A stretch of 64,000 bases of DNA from Arthrobacter sp. V1I9 (GTDB lineage: Bacteria > Actinomycetota > Actinomycetes > Actinomycetales > Micrococcaceae), in assembly GCF_030817075.1 (NCBI RefSeq), contig NZ_JAUSYU010000001.1:3844001-3908000 (forward strand), written 5' to 3'. Of the stretch, positions 56,851-64,000 are shown piece by piece (position 1 is the first letter of the stretch; the number at the start of each line of letters is the position of its first letter). The position numbers were made by a program, and so were the translations under genes. The notes under the pieces were generated by a model. The model worked only from the letters and a program-made list of their open reading frames with translations, was not told the DNA's origin and searched no databases.

Positions 56851-56960
56851 GCTGCTCCTCACCTGTTGCAACGGCGAATCGGGAAAGGAAGGAAGGCGCC
56901 CCGCCGGGCACTGGCGGGACGCCTTCCTTGTCGTGGCCACAAATTGCGGCTTAGCCTTTG

Positions 56961-57758
56961 TCAGCCGTCCAAGGGCAGCATGCGGGACTTGCGGCGGAAT
57001 GCCACTGCCCCTCCCGCTGCGAGCAGTGCACCTGCTCCGGCCAGCCAGGACGGTGCGCTGTCAGACCCGCCGACGGCAGTCTGGGCGTTGTACCCCTGGT
57101 TGGTTCCGGGGCTTGCGTTGGCAGTGGCTCCGGCAACGGGGGCCGCTGCTGCGGCGTGAGGCGCGTTGGCTTGCACCGGGACGGTCGACGGCGGAACAAC
57201 CGTGGGCGGGTTGACTGCAGGTGCACCCGCGGGCGGGTTCTCGACGACAGGCTGGTTTGCGACGGGAGGCGCGACCGCCGGCGGTTCCACGGGCGGAACC
57301 ACCACGACGGGAGGAACTACAGGCGCGTGCACTACCGGCGGCTTGCCCACGGGTGGGTTGACGACGGGTGGGTTGACGACGGGTGGATTGACGACGGGTG
57401 GGCTCACAACAACCGGCGGCGCTACGGGTGGTACGACGACGGGCGGAACCACAGGCGGGACGTCAACGTCGGCAACTACGCATCCGTTGGCATGGATGGC
57501 CCTCCCCACCGCATCCCAGTTCTGTCCGTAGTCCATTCCAACGTTGGGCGGGATAATGTCTGCGCCGTGCTCGTCATGGCCGTTCAGCGACGGGACGGCA
57601 ACGGTGATGGCGCTGAAGTGCCCGGAGTTGGAGCCCGAACCGGCGTGGCAGACGACAACCTTGTCGTTGTCGTCACCCCCGCGGTCCGCCACGGCCGGAG
57701 CGGCGACGGCAAGTGCCGCCAGGCCCAGCACCCCCAAGGTTGTTATGGCTCGTTTCAT
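56961..57758 (-). CDS. secreted proline-rich surface protein, probable sortase partner
   Basis: 265 residues. Signal peptide 1-24, cut after AVA. Residues 25-93 form a small domain with C37-H38, GHDEHGADIIPP and C93, a pattern seen in actinobacterial surface proteins. Residues 97-200 are a Pro/Val repeat region including four PPVVNPP-like units. The C-terminus has a membrane segment (SWLAGAGALLAAGGAVAF) and RRK, the sorting-signal shape, but no LPXTG or LAXTG: the nearest match reads LAGAG. Directly upstream of the sortase gene (110 bases). Confidence 0.8.
   Translation of the reverse strand: MKRAITTLGVLGLAALAVAAPAVADRGGDDNDKVVVCHAGSGSNSGHFSAITVAVPSLNGHDEHGADIIPPNVGMDYGQNWDAVGRAIHANGCVVADVDVPPVVPPVVVPPVAPPVVVSPPVVNPPVVNPPVVNPPVGKPPVVHAPVVPPVVVVPPVEPPAVAPPVANQPVVENPPAGAPAVNPPTVVPPSTVPVQANAPHAAAAAPVAGATANASPGTNQGYNAQTAVGGSDSAPSWLAGAGALLAAGGAVAFRRKSRMLPLDG
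57351..57410. repeat. 15-bp tandem coding repeat, four units
   Basis: GGGTGGGTTGACGAC is repeated at 57351, 57366 and (one change) 57381, with a diverged fourth unit at 57396. In the minus-strand gene it codes for PPVVN-type repeats. It marks expansion of the proline-rich stalk. Confidence 0.9.
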
Positions 57759-57887
57759 ACTTATTCTCCCCAGTTTTTGGCGTGAAATTGACCATGAGGA
57801 GGAGGACCAGCGAATGCACCGATTGCCCCAGCAGCACGGTCAGCTTGCTTGAGTTTTCAGGCTAGGTTGGGTCGCTGTTGCCAGTCG

Positions 57888-57904
57888 CGAGTAGGCACTA
57901 CTCG
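57888..57904. promoter_or_regulatory. perfect 7-bp inverted repeat upstream of the surface-protein gene
   Basis: CGAGTAG and CTACTCG with spacer GCA, about 130 bases upstream of the surface-protein start and about 140 before the small ORF at 58044. A LuxR- or TetR-type operator is possible. The 285-bp intergenic region otherwise holds no gene. Confidence 0.45.
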
Positions 57905-58043
57905 TCTTTGGCGGGCTCCTGGCAGCCTGGTTACTTGCCGGTACCCGAAAAAATCGGATGCGCCACTTGGTACCGCCCCCATACCTTGTAGCCCGTCCTG
58001 CCCGCGCCTACCGTTGAATCAACCGATGAAAGGGCGTGAGGGC

Positions 58044-58244
58044 ATGGAAATTTTCATGTGGTGGCTGGACTTGGACCTTGCAAGCAAGGAATGGCTGCGG
58101 GAGAACCTTCGCGCCGAGGAACTTCCGCTCCCAGTGCTGCAAGGCATCGCGGAGGCAGGTGGCCCCCACCCGGATAGCCCGGCGGCAGCCCTGACAGCAG
58201 CGGACTGGGACTTCATTGAAACCCAGTCGGAGTTCGTTGACTAA
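58044..58244 (+). CDS. small conserved-looking hypothetical protein
   Basis: 66 residues starting MEIFMWWLDLDLASKEWLRE and ending ETQSEFVD. Acidic and amphipathic, no membrane span. GTGAGG precedes the ATG; an in-frame ATG at 58026 is an alternative. No family recognised. About 70 bases before the BNR-repeat gene, so possibly the first gene of that unit. Confidence 0.6.
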   Translation: MEIFMWWLDLDLASKEWLRENLRAEELPLPVLQGIAEAGGPHPDSPAAALTAADWDFIETQSEFVD

Positions 58245-58316
58245 CACCCTCCAGGATTGCCCGGATGGCAAAGAAAACCGTTGCGGGCCGCGCGGGGCGG
58301 TGGTTGCATGGGGGGC

Positions 58317-59414
58317 ATGACAACCGCAGAGAGTTTTGTCTTAGCGATCGGGACCAAAAAAGGCCTGTGGCTGGCCACCAGCCAGGACAGGCGCCAATGG
58401 TCCTTCACCGGCCCGCACTTCCTGATGGCTGAGATCCCCAGCATCGGCATCGACACCCGGGAAGGCCGCACCCGGATCATGGTCGGGGTCCGGAACGAGC
58501 ATTGGGGACCTACCGTTGCCCATTCCGATGACCTTGGCACCACCTGGACGGAGCCCGAGCAGGGCGCCATAAAATTCCCCGAGGATACCGGCGCCGCACT
58601 GGAGCGGATCTGGCAGATCTCTCCGGATGCCGAGTCCCGTCCGGGTGTGGTTTGGGCAGGAGCCGAGCCTATCTCGGTCTGGAAGTCCACCGATGGCGGC
58701 GAACACTTCGAACTTAACCGTGGCCTGTGGGACCACCCCCACCGGAGTGAATGGGGCGCCGGCTACGGCGGCGCCGCCGCGCACTCCATCGTGGTCCACC
58801 CCGCCCGGGAAACCGTGCATGTGGCCATGAGCACCGGAGGCGTGTACCGCTCGCTCGACGGCGGCACCTCCTGGGAAGCCCGCAACCGGGGAATTTCCGC
58901 CTACTTCATGCCGGACCCCAACCCCGAGTTCGGCCAGTGCGTACACAAAATTGCCGCGGACGCCGCCGTCGACGGCCGCCTGTACGCCCAAAACCACCAC
59001 GGCGTCTACCGCACGGATGACAACGCCGAGAGCTGGAACTCCATCGCCGAAGGCCTGCCGGCCGACTTCGGATTCGTGATGCTGACCCATCCCCGCCGGG
59101 AAGGTACCGCCTGGGTTGTCCCGCTCAAGGCCGACGGCGAGCGGATCCCGCCCGACGGCGAGCTGGCAGTCCATCGCACGGACGACGCCGGCGGCACTTG
59201 GAAGAGGCTCAGCAACGGGCTGCCAACAGGGGAGTACAACAGCGTGCTGCGCGACGCCGCCTCCGTGGATACAGCGGAACCCGCCGGTGTCTACTTTGGC
59301 ACCCGCGGCGGCACCGTTTACGCCAGCGCGGACGAGGGGGAGACGTTCGCCGAGGTGGTGGCCCATCTGCCGGATGTGCTGTGCGTCCGGGCAGCAGTGG
59401 TGGCCGGTGCCTGA
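58317..59414 (+). CDS. BNR/WD40-like exo-sialidase-type beta-propeller protein
   Basis: 365 residues. Asp-box-like repeats recur: HSDDLGTTWTEP, KSTDGGEHFELN, RSLDGGTSWEA, RTDDNAESWNS, RTDDAGGTWKRL and ASADEGETFAEV, the S/T-X-D-X-G-X-T-W pattern of sialidase/BNR propellers. No signal peptide, so it is probably cytosolic; sialidase activity is unlikely without the rest of the catalytic set. Its last codons overlap the start of the MoaD/ThiS-like gene by 8 bases. Confidence 0.85.
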   Translation: MTTAESFVLAIGTKKGLWLATSQDRRQWSFTGPHFLMAEIPSIGIDTREGRTRIMVGVRNEHWGPTVAHSDDLGTTWTEPEQGAIKFPEDTGAALERIWQISPDAESRPGVVWAGAEPISVWKSTDGGEHFELNRGLWDHPHRSEWGAGYGGAAAHSIVVHPARETVHVAMSTGGVYRSLDGGTSWEARNRGISAYFMPDPNPEFGQCVHKIAADAAVDGRLYAQNHHGVYRTDDNAESWNSIAEGLPADFGFVMLTHPRREGTAWVVPLKADGERIPPDGELAVHRTDDAGGTWKRLSNGLPTGEYNSVLRDAASVDTAEPAGVYFGTRGGTVYASADEGETFAEVVAHLPDVLCVRAAVVAGA

Positions 59415-59694
59415 GATCAGCGTTGTTCTTCCCGGCGTCCTGCAACCCTTCGCCGGCGGGCAGTCCGTACTGACTGCGCCCGCCGACGGGCCGGTGTCGG
59501 TGGTGAAACTGCTGGATTCCGTGACTGCCGGCTACCCTGTGTTGGCCAGGCGGCTTCGCGACGAAACAGGCGCGTTGCGCCGATTCGTGAACATCTATGT
59601 GGGCGGTGACGAGGTGCGGCGCCTGCAGGGCCTGGAAACGGAGGTGGCGCCCGGCCAGGAGGTGCTGGTCATCCAGTCAGTGGCCGGAGGCTGA
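59407..59694 (+). CDS. MoaD/ThiS-like ubiquitin-fold protein
   Basis: 95 residues from GTG 59407, overlapping the BNR gene end by 8 bases, which shows tight coupling. The sequence is a MoaD/ThiS-type beta-grasp: VSVVKLLDSVTAGYPVL, FVNIYVGGDEVR, and the C-terminal VIQSVAGG with the GG tail used for adenylation or thiocarboxylate formation. Neighbouring BNR proteins are recurrent in actinobacteria, as I recall. The sulfur acceptor is unknown; no MoaE or ThiG is adjacent. Confidence 0.85.
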   Translation: MPEISVVLPGVLQPFAGGQSVLTAPADGPVSVVKLLDSVTAGYPVLARRLRDETGALRRFVNIYVGGDEVRRLQGLETEVAPGQEVLVIQSVAGG

Positions 59695-59802
59695 AACGCG
59701 GTTCTGCGGGGCCATGCTCCGTGGGCAGCGGGCAGTCCTTACTGACTACACCCGCCGCTGGGAAACTGAGGGCCCTGGGAAGCGCAACTGCGCGCGAACT
59801 TG

Positions 59803-60039
59803 TCAGGCGATCCGCCATACGCTGCATTCGTCGGTATTGATTGCTTTGCGGAGGCCGGTGATTCGGTCCAGGATCCACACCACGCCGATGCCTGGCGCTG
59901 TTTCCTGGACGCTGCCGCGCCGGACCACTACGTCATCGTAGGACGGGCCCACCGAGAGGCGGGCTTCAATTTCATCGCCGCGGCGGAGCTGGTCCAGGGC
60001 GCGGACTCTGGTTACATGGGCTGCTGCTTCCTTCAACAT
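59803..60039 (-). CDS. small hypothetical protein
   Basis: 78 residues. CCAGGAGGCCCCCC before the ATG is an excellent ribosome site, supporting a true gene. The sequence is helical first, then RLSVGPSYDDVVVRRG and a strand-rich end (GIGVVWILDRITGLRKAI). No family I can name. Confidence 0.65.
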   Translation of the reverse strand: MLKEAAAHVTRVRALDQLRRGDEIEARLSVGPSYDDVVVRRGSVQETAPGIGVVWILDRITGLRKAINTDECSVWRIA

Positions 60040-60203
60040 GGGGGGCCTCCTGGCTGGAGCTGGTGCCGGCTCTTGCCTGCACTACCCAGTGTGGACCGCC
60101 AATGTTGCGCGCTGGTTTCGTGAGGGTTAGGCGCTGGTTAGTTCTTGAAGCCGGTACTGTTTCCCGGCGGCGGGCCAGGACAGCCCGGCCCTAAGGTGGT
60201 GCC

Positions 60204-60599
60204 ATGGAGATCTTCGAAGGGATCCGGGCCGCCTTGCTGGGTGCGGCGGCCATAGCGCCGCTGGCCACGTTCGGCGTGGTTCTGGTGGCCTACCTGACGT
60301 ACCGGCAACGCTCGCGGGCGGACAGGCGCGACCAGTGGTGGAAGCGTGCGCAATGGGCCATCGATTCAGCCCTTAACGACGCCGACCCGCAGCGCCGCCT
60401 GGCCGGCCTGAAGGTGCTGGTCCAGCTCATCGGCAGCGACCTTGCCACAAAGGAGGACGCGGACCTGATGAGCGCCCTTGCGGTGGGCATCCGCGACCAG
60501 GAGCAGGAAGGCCGGCGCACAGTAACGGCGTCCCTGCCGGTGAGGGAGCGCATCCTGGCCGAAGCTGAACGCCTGCTGGCGGCGTCCTCCGCCCGCTGA
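60204..60599 (+). CDS. hypothetical membrane-anchored protein
   Basis: 131 residues with a single N-terminal span (about 8-30: LGAAAIAPLATFGVVLVAYL), then a charged, helical cytoplasmic body with RADRRDQWWKRAQWAIDSAL. It resembles small actinobacterial proteins of unknown role. Convergent with the GH13 gene, 82 bases between stops. Confidence 0.7.
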   Translation: MEIFEGIRAALLGAAAIAPLATFGVVLVAYLTYRQRSRADRRDQWWKRAQWAIDSALNDADPQRRLAGLKVLVQLIGSDLATKEDADLMSALAVGIRDQEQEGRRTVTASLPVRERILAEAERLLAASSAR

Positions 60600-60681
60600 C
60601 CGCCGTAGTGACCGGGACTTGGGGCTTCCTAACTGCTGCCGCGCCGCCCCGCCGGATTCACGCGCGCCAATCTCTGCACGC

Positions 60682-62376
60682 TCAGGGCGCCAGCCGGTCA
60701 CCTTTCCGGTGCACCCGGTACCACCGGTAACCGTAACGTCCCAGCTCCACCGTGAAGCCGCCGTCAGGCTCCAAAGGCACGTTGTCGCCGTCGAACAGGT
60801 CCAGCAGGAGGGCGCCCTTGAACGCCTGCGGCGGCCCGTCCTCCGGGCCGGCCTTGCCGGCCACCTTCACCGGTTCCTCGCCGAGGTTGTGCAGGAGGAC
60901 CAGGGTGCCGTCGTCGGAACTGCAGGTGTGCGCGAAGACGGCGGGTTCGGGCTGGTCGATGACGGCGAATTCGCCCCAGCCCAGTTCCGGCGATTCCCGG
61001 TACCGCAGGATCAGGGTGGTCATGAAGTTGAACAGCGAATCGGGGTCGCGCTTCGCGGCGGCGGCGTTGACGCGGTCCGGCCCATAGTCCCCGCGCACCA
61101 GCGGCGCCACCAGGTCCGAGACCTTGGCACTGGAGAAGCCGGCGTTTTTTTCGTCACTCCACTGCATGGGGGTGCGCACCGCGGCGCGGCTCTTCTGCTT
61201 GAGGTCCTCGCCCATGCCGATTTCCTCGCCGTAGAACAGCACCGGGGTGCCGGGGAGGCAAAACATCAGCGAGTACACCATCCGCAGGCGTTCCGGGTCA
61301 CCGCCCAGCATCGGCGGAAGCCGGCGGCGCAGGCCGCGCCCGTAAATCTGCATGTTCTTCTCCGGGCCGAAGGCGGCGAAAACCTCCCCGCGCTCGCCGT
61401 CGCTGAGCTTGTCCAGGGTGAGTTCGTCATGGTTGCGCACGAACATTGCCCACTGGTTGTCCGGATGGAGCCCCGGGCGGCTCTTGAGCGTCTCGGCCAG
61501 CGGCCTCGCGTCCTGCCGCGCCAGCGACAGGTAGAGGTGCTGCATGGTCATGAAGTCGAACTGCATGTTCAGTTCGTTGCCCTCCGGCCCGCCGAAGTAC
61601 TCCAGCTGCTCCTTGTACGGCAGGTTTACCTCGCCCAGCAGCACCGCGCTTCCATTCCGGCGGCTGACGAAACTCCGCAGCGCCGTCAGGTAGCCGTGCG
61701 GATCCAGGATTGCGGCCTCGTCCTTGGGCTGGCCGCGGGTCTCCAAAAAGAAGGGCACCGCGTCCAGCCGGAAACCGTCCAGGCCGAGTTCCAGCCACAG
61801 GCCCATCGCCTTTGCGATTTCGTTCCGCACGGCCGGGTTGACGACGTTCAGGTCCGGCTGGTGCCTCGCGAACATATGCAGGTACCACTCCCCAGTGGCG
61901 TCATCCCGGGTCCACAACGAGGATTCTTCGCCGGGGAACACCACCTCCGATGACGTGTCCGGGGGAGTGTCGCTCCGCCACACGTAGAAGTCCCGGTACG
62001 GGTTGTCCGTGGATTTCCGAGCCTCCACGAACCACGGGTGCTGGTCCGAGGTGTGGTTGACCACGAAGTCCGCGATCACCCGCATTCCCCGGTCCTTGGC
62101 GGCGCGGATGAACTCCACCAGGTCCCCCATGGTGCCCAGCCGGGGATCCACGGTGAAGAAGTCGGTGACGTCGTAGCCGTCGTCCCGGTCGGGGGAGGGG
62201 TAGAACGGCATGAGCCAGATGCAGGTCACCCCGAGCGCTGCCAGGTAGTCCACGCGCTGGGTGAGGCCGGCGAAATCACCGGTGCCGTCGCCGTCGTCGT
62301 CAAAGAAAGTCTCAACATCCAGGCAGTAGATGACCGCGTTCTTCCACCATAGGTCCGAGGTCTCGGCGATCCTCAC
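60682..62376 (-). CDS. GH13 family alpha-glucosidase/trehalose synthase-like enzyme
   Basis: 564 residues of (beta/alpha)8 fold. VIYCLDVETFFDDDGDGTGD is an unusual first region; DGYDVTDFFTVDP, the nucleophile in DGFRLDAVPFF, the acid/base in LLGEVNL and HDELTLD near the C-terminus form the GH13 set. Homologues include trehalose synthase and amylosucrase-type enzymes; the substrate is not certain. The end of the flavin oxidoreductase gene overlaps its start by 4 bases. Confidence 0.88.
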   Translation of the reverse strand: MRIAETSDLWWKNAVIYCLDVETFFDDDGDGTGDFAGLTQRVDYLAALGVTCIWLMPFYPSPDRDDGYDVTDFFTVDPRLGTMGDLVEFIRAAKDRGMRVIADFVVNHTSDQHPWFVEARKSTDNPYRDFYVWRSDTPPDTSSEVVFPGEESSLWTRDDATGEWYLHMFARHQPDLNVVNPAVRNEIAKAMGLWLELGLDGFRLDAVPFFLETRGQPKDEAAILDPHGYLTALRSFVSRRNGSAVLLGEVNLPYKEQLEYFGGPEGNELNMQFDFMTMQHLYLSLARQDARPLAETLKSRPGLHPDNQWAMFVRNHDELTLDKLSDGERGEVFAAFGPEKNMQIYGRGLRRRLPPMLGGDPERLRMVYSLMFCLPGTPVLFYGEEIGMGEDLKQKSRAAVRTPMQWSDEKNAGFSSAKVSDLVAPLVRGDYGPDRVNAAAAKRDPDSLFNFMTTLILRYRESPELGWGEFAVIDQPEPAVFAHTCSSDDGTLVLLHNLGEEPVKVAGKAGPEDGPPQAFKGALLLDLFDGDNVPLEPDGGFTVELGRYGYRWYRVHRKGDRLAP

Positions 62377-63395
62377 GCGCCGGTCCCGCGATCAGCTGCC
62401 GCTCCGGTCGCTGCGGCAGACGTGGCCAAAGCGGGGGAAGGGCGCAGTTGCGGCAGGACTTCGCCCGCGAACGTATCAATGAAGCGTTCCTGCTCCTGGC
62501 CCACAAAGTGCAGGTAGAGCTCGTCGAAGCCCAGGTCCGCGTAACCGGCCAGCCACTCGACATGCCGGTCGAGGCTGGCGGAGATGTTCACCGTTTTGCG
62601 TACCTGGTCCTCGCCCACGTGGTTCCCTACGCCGTCGAAATGCCCGGCAGTGGGGAGGTCCCACGGGATGGGCGGATCGAAGGTGTTGGTGCGCCACTGG
62701 TCCAGCGCCACGGCGGTGGCCTCATCTTCGCCGGGAGCCCAGGAGAGGTGCACCTGCAGGATGGCCTTTCCCCTGCCCCCGTTGCCGCGGTAGGCGGCAA
62801 GCATCTCCTTGAGCTTGCCCGCAGGCTGGTTCACGGTGACCAGGCCGTCAGCCCAGGCCGCAGCGCGACGGGCGGTCTCCACACTGATGGCAGGGGCAAT
62901 GAGCTGCGGCGGAGTGTCCGGGACCTCCCAAATCCGAGCCTGTTCCACGGTGACGAGGCCATGATGGGTGACCTCCTCGCCCCGGTGCAGGCGCCGGATG
63001 ACCTCCACGCTCTCTTCCAGCCGCCGCTGGCGGGTTTCCTTAGGCGGCCAGGCGTCCCCGGTGATGTGTTCATTCATGTTCTCGCCACTCCCCGTGGCCA
63101 TCCAGAAGCGGCCCGGGAACATGCCCGCCAGGGTGGCCGAGGCGTGGGCGATGATGGCCGGGTGGTACCGCTGCCCCGGCGCTGTCACCACTCCAAAGCG
63201 CAGCTTTGTTGTGGCCAGCGCAGCCCCCAGCCACGACCAGGCGAACCCGGAGTGACCCTGCCGGGCGGACCACGGCTCAATGTGGTCCGAGCACATGGCC
63301 GCGTCGAAGCCCGCGCGTTCCGCGTGCTGGACGTCTTTGAGCAGTTGGCCGGGACTGATCTGTTCGTGGGAGGCGTGGAAGCCGACAGTAACCAT
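62373..63395 (-). CDS. LLM-class flavin/F420-type oxidoreductase, TIGR03885-like
   Basis: 340 residues. SDHIEPWSARQGHSGFAWSW and GRFWMATGSGENMNEHITGD are typical of the LLM family. The long C-terminal Ala/Pro-rich tail is disordered. The pairing with a GH13 gene matches the TIGR03885 subgroup, which lacks obvious F420 contacts and whose reaction is unknown. Stop overlaps the GH13 start by 4 bases; the two are one operon. Confidence 0.85.
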   Translation of the reverse strand: MVTVGFHASHEQISPGQLLKDVQHAERAGFDAAMCSDHIEPWSARQGHSGFAWSWLGAALATTKLRFGVVTAPGQRYHPAIIAHASATLAGMFPGRFWMATGSGENMNEHITGDAWPPKETRQRRLEESVEVIRRLHRGEEVTHHGLVTVEQARIWEVPDTPPQLIAPAISVETARRAAAWADGLVTVNQPAGKLKEMLAAYRGNGGRGKAILQVHLSWAPGEDEATAVALDQWRTNTFDPPIPWDLPTAGHFDGVGNHVGEDQVRKTVNISASLDRHVEWLAGYADLGFDELYLHFVGQEQERFIDTFAGEVLPQLRPSPALATSAAATGAAADRGTGA

Positions 63396-63566
63396 CGTTA
63401 ACCTCTACCGTCCGTCGTGGTGCTGTGTCGAGGATTTTCTAACCTTCGTCGCCGGGGCGGGGCACGCGTGCCGGGGCCATGTCACTTGTCAGATAAGTTT
63501 GTAACTTGTAGTACTGCGCGTCCAGGATCTCCTGCGCAGGCGGCGGACTGGAAGGAAGTACCACTC

Positions 63567-64000
63567 GTGGGCGGTGTGCTGATCGGGCTGGCGGTGATCG
63601 GCGTCGTCATTGCAGTGGGGTACATAGCCGCACGGTGCGGGCTGGGCGGGGAGCCCACGGTCTCAGCGCTGACCCGTACTGCCTTTTTCATCACCAACCC
63701 CGTCCTGCTGTTCACGGTGGTGCTGGAATCGGACATCACCACGGTGTTTTCCGCTTACGTACCGCTTGCGCTGATCACGGCGGCCGCCACCGCCCTGCTG
63801 TACGTCCTTGCCAGCAGGCTGTGGTTCCGCCGGCCGCTGGCTGAAACCACTATCGGCGCGATGGCCAGTTCCTACGTGAACGCCAACAACATCGGCATCC
63901 CCATTACGCTGTATGCCCTGGGAGATGCCACCCCGGTGGCGCCCGTCCTGCTGGTCCAGCTGCTTCTGTTTGCCCCGCTGGTCCTTACCGTGCTGGACCT
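63567..64000 (+). CDS. AEC family transporter, N-terminal part
   Basis: Partial: 144 codons to the window end, no stops. GTG 63567 is chosen after GGAAGGAAG. Hydrophobic segments begin at once (VLIGLAVIGVVIAVGYI), with ALTRTAFFITNPVLLFTVVL and SSYVNANNIGIPITLYALG, which carry the conserved NXGXXG-like NNIGIP of the auxin-efflux-carrier family. Such permeases export or import organic anions. ACTTGTCAGATAAGT at 63482-63496 upstream resembles a GntR-type operator. Confidence 0.82.
   Translation, partial: MGGVLIGLAVIGVVIAVGYIAARCGLGGEPTVSALTRTAFFITNPVLLFTVVLESDITTVFSAYVPLALITAAATALLYVLASRLWFRRPLAETTIGAMASSYVNANNIGIPITLYALGDATPVAPVLLVQLLLFAPLVLTVLD

Noticed and set aside
57351..57410. Short tandem repeat as a possible CRISPR
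   Set aside because: Units are adjacent without spacers and code for the proline-rich stalk; there are no cas genes.
1..64000. tRNA, rRNA, insertion sequences or prophage
   Set aside because: I found no tRNA-like arms, rRNA stretches, transposase motifs or integrase motifs; a dedicated tRNA/Rfam scan could still find small RNAs.

Overview
The window is high-GC chromosomal DNA from an actinobacterium. Protein families, gene order and frequent GTG/TTG starts point to Micrococcaceae, most likely Arthrobacter or Pseudarthrobacter; that is inference from remembered family patterns, not a database result. It opens on the replication-origin flank. The tail of khpB (jag), rsmG, parA and parB lie in the order usually found one side of dnaA/oriC; dnaA itself is not in the window.

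After parB comes the most striking part: about 4.4 kb (3352-7770) with no credible gene. It carries eight copies of the ParB-binding site parS, with a ninth inside parA, and an array of DnaA-box-like 9-mers, all in one orientation, grouped at exact 12-bp steps (5476-5908). It looks like a centromere/origin-control locus. It ends at the terminator of a minus-strand block of trxA, trxB, a membrane pseudokinase-like protein, murJ and a Nudix hydrolase. Divergent from that block are the CCA-adding enzyme and a histidine phosphatase.

16.2-30.7 kb: two tiny ORFs with near-perfect Shine-Dalgarno sites, a GT87-like membrane glycosyltransferase overlapping an FAD oxidoreductase, a lipoprotein penicillin-binding protein, an ABC-F ATPase, an MFS transporter, a PAP2-diacylglycerol kinase fusion, and a four-gene ABC exporter/two-component operon. 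30.8-42.3 kb: an M18 aminopeptidase, an amino-acid permease, the rpsF-ssb-rpsR-rplI operon, small oxidoreductase and membrane genes, then dnaB behind a 667-bp gene-free leader with more DnaA-like boxes, and a double-hotdog thioesterase.

42.4-55.3 kb: a very large secreted pectin enzyme (rhamnogalacturonan acetylesterase joined to a PL11-type lyase) broken by a one-base frameshift near its N-terminus; doxX with a perfect 13-bp inverted-repeat operator; MATE and EamA transporters; a CGNR regulator; and a csoR-copZ-copA copper operon with two palindromic operators. 55.3-64 kb: a tandem 24-bp repeat, a universal stress protein, a sortase with a proline-rich surface protein, a BNR-repeat protein overlapping a MoaD/ThiS-like protein, a GH13 enzyme overlapping a flavin oxidoreductase, and the start of an AEC transporter.

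No rRNA, tRNA, CRISPR array, insertion sequence or prophage was seen. Start sites were chosen by Shine-Dalgarno position and family length; functions are read from motifs only.
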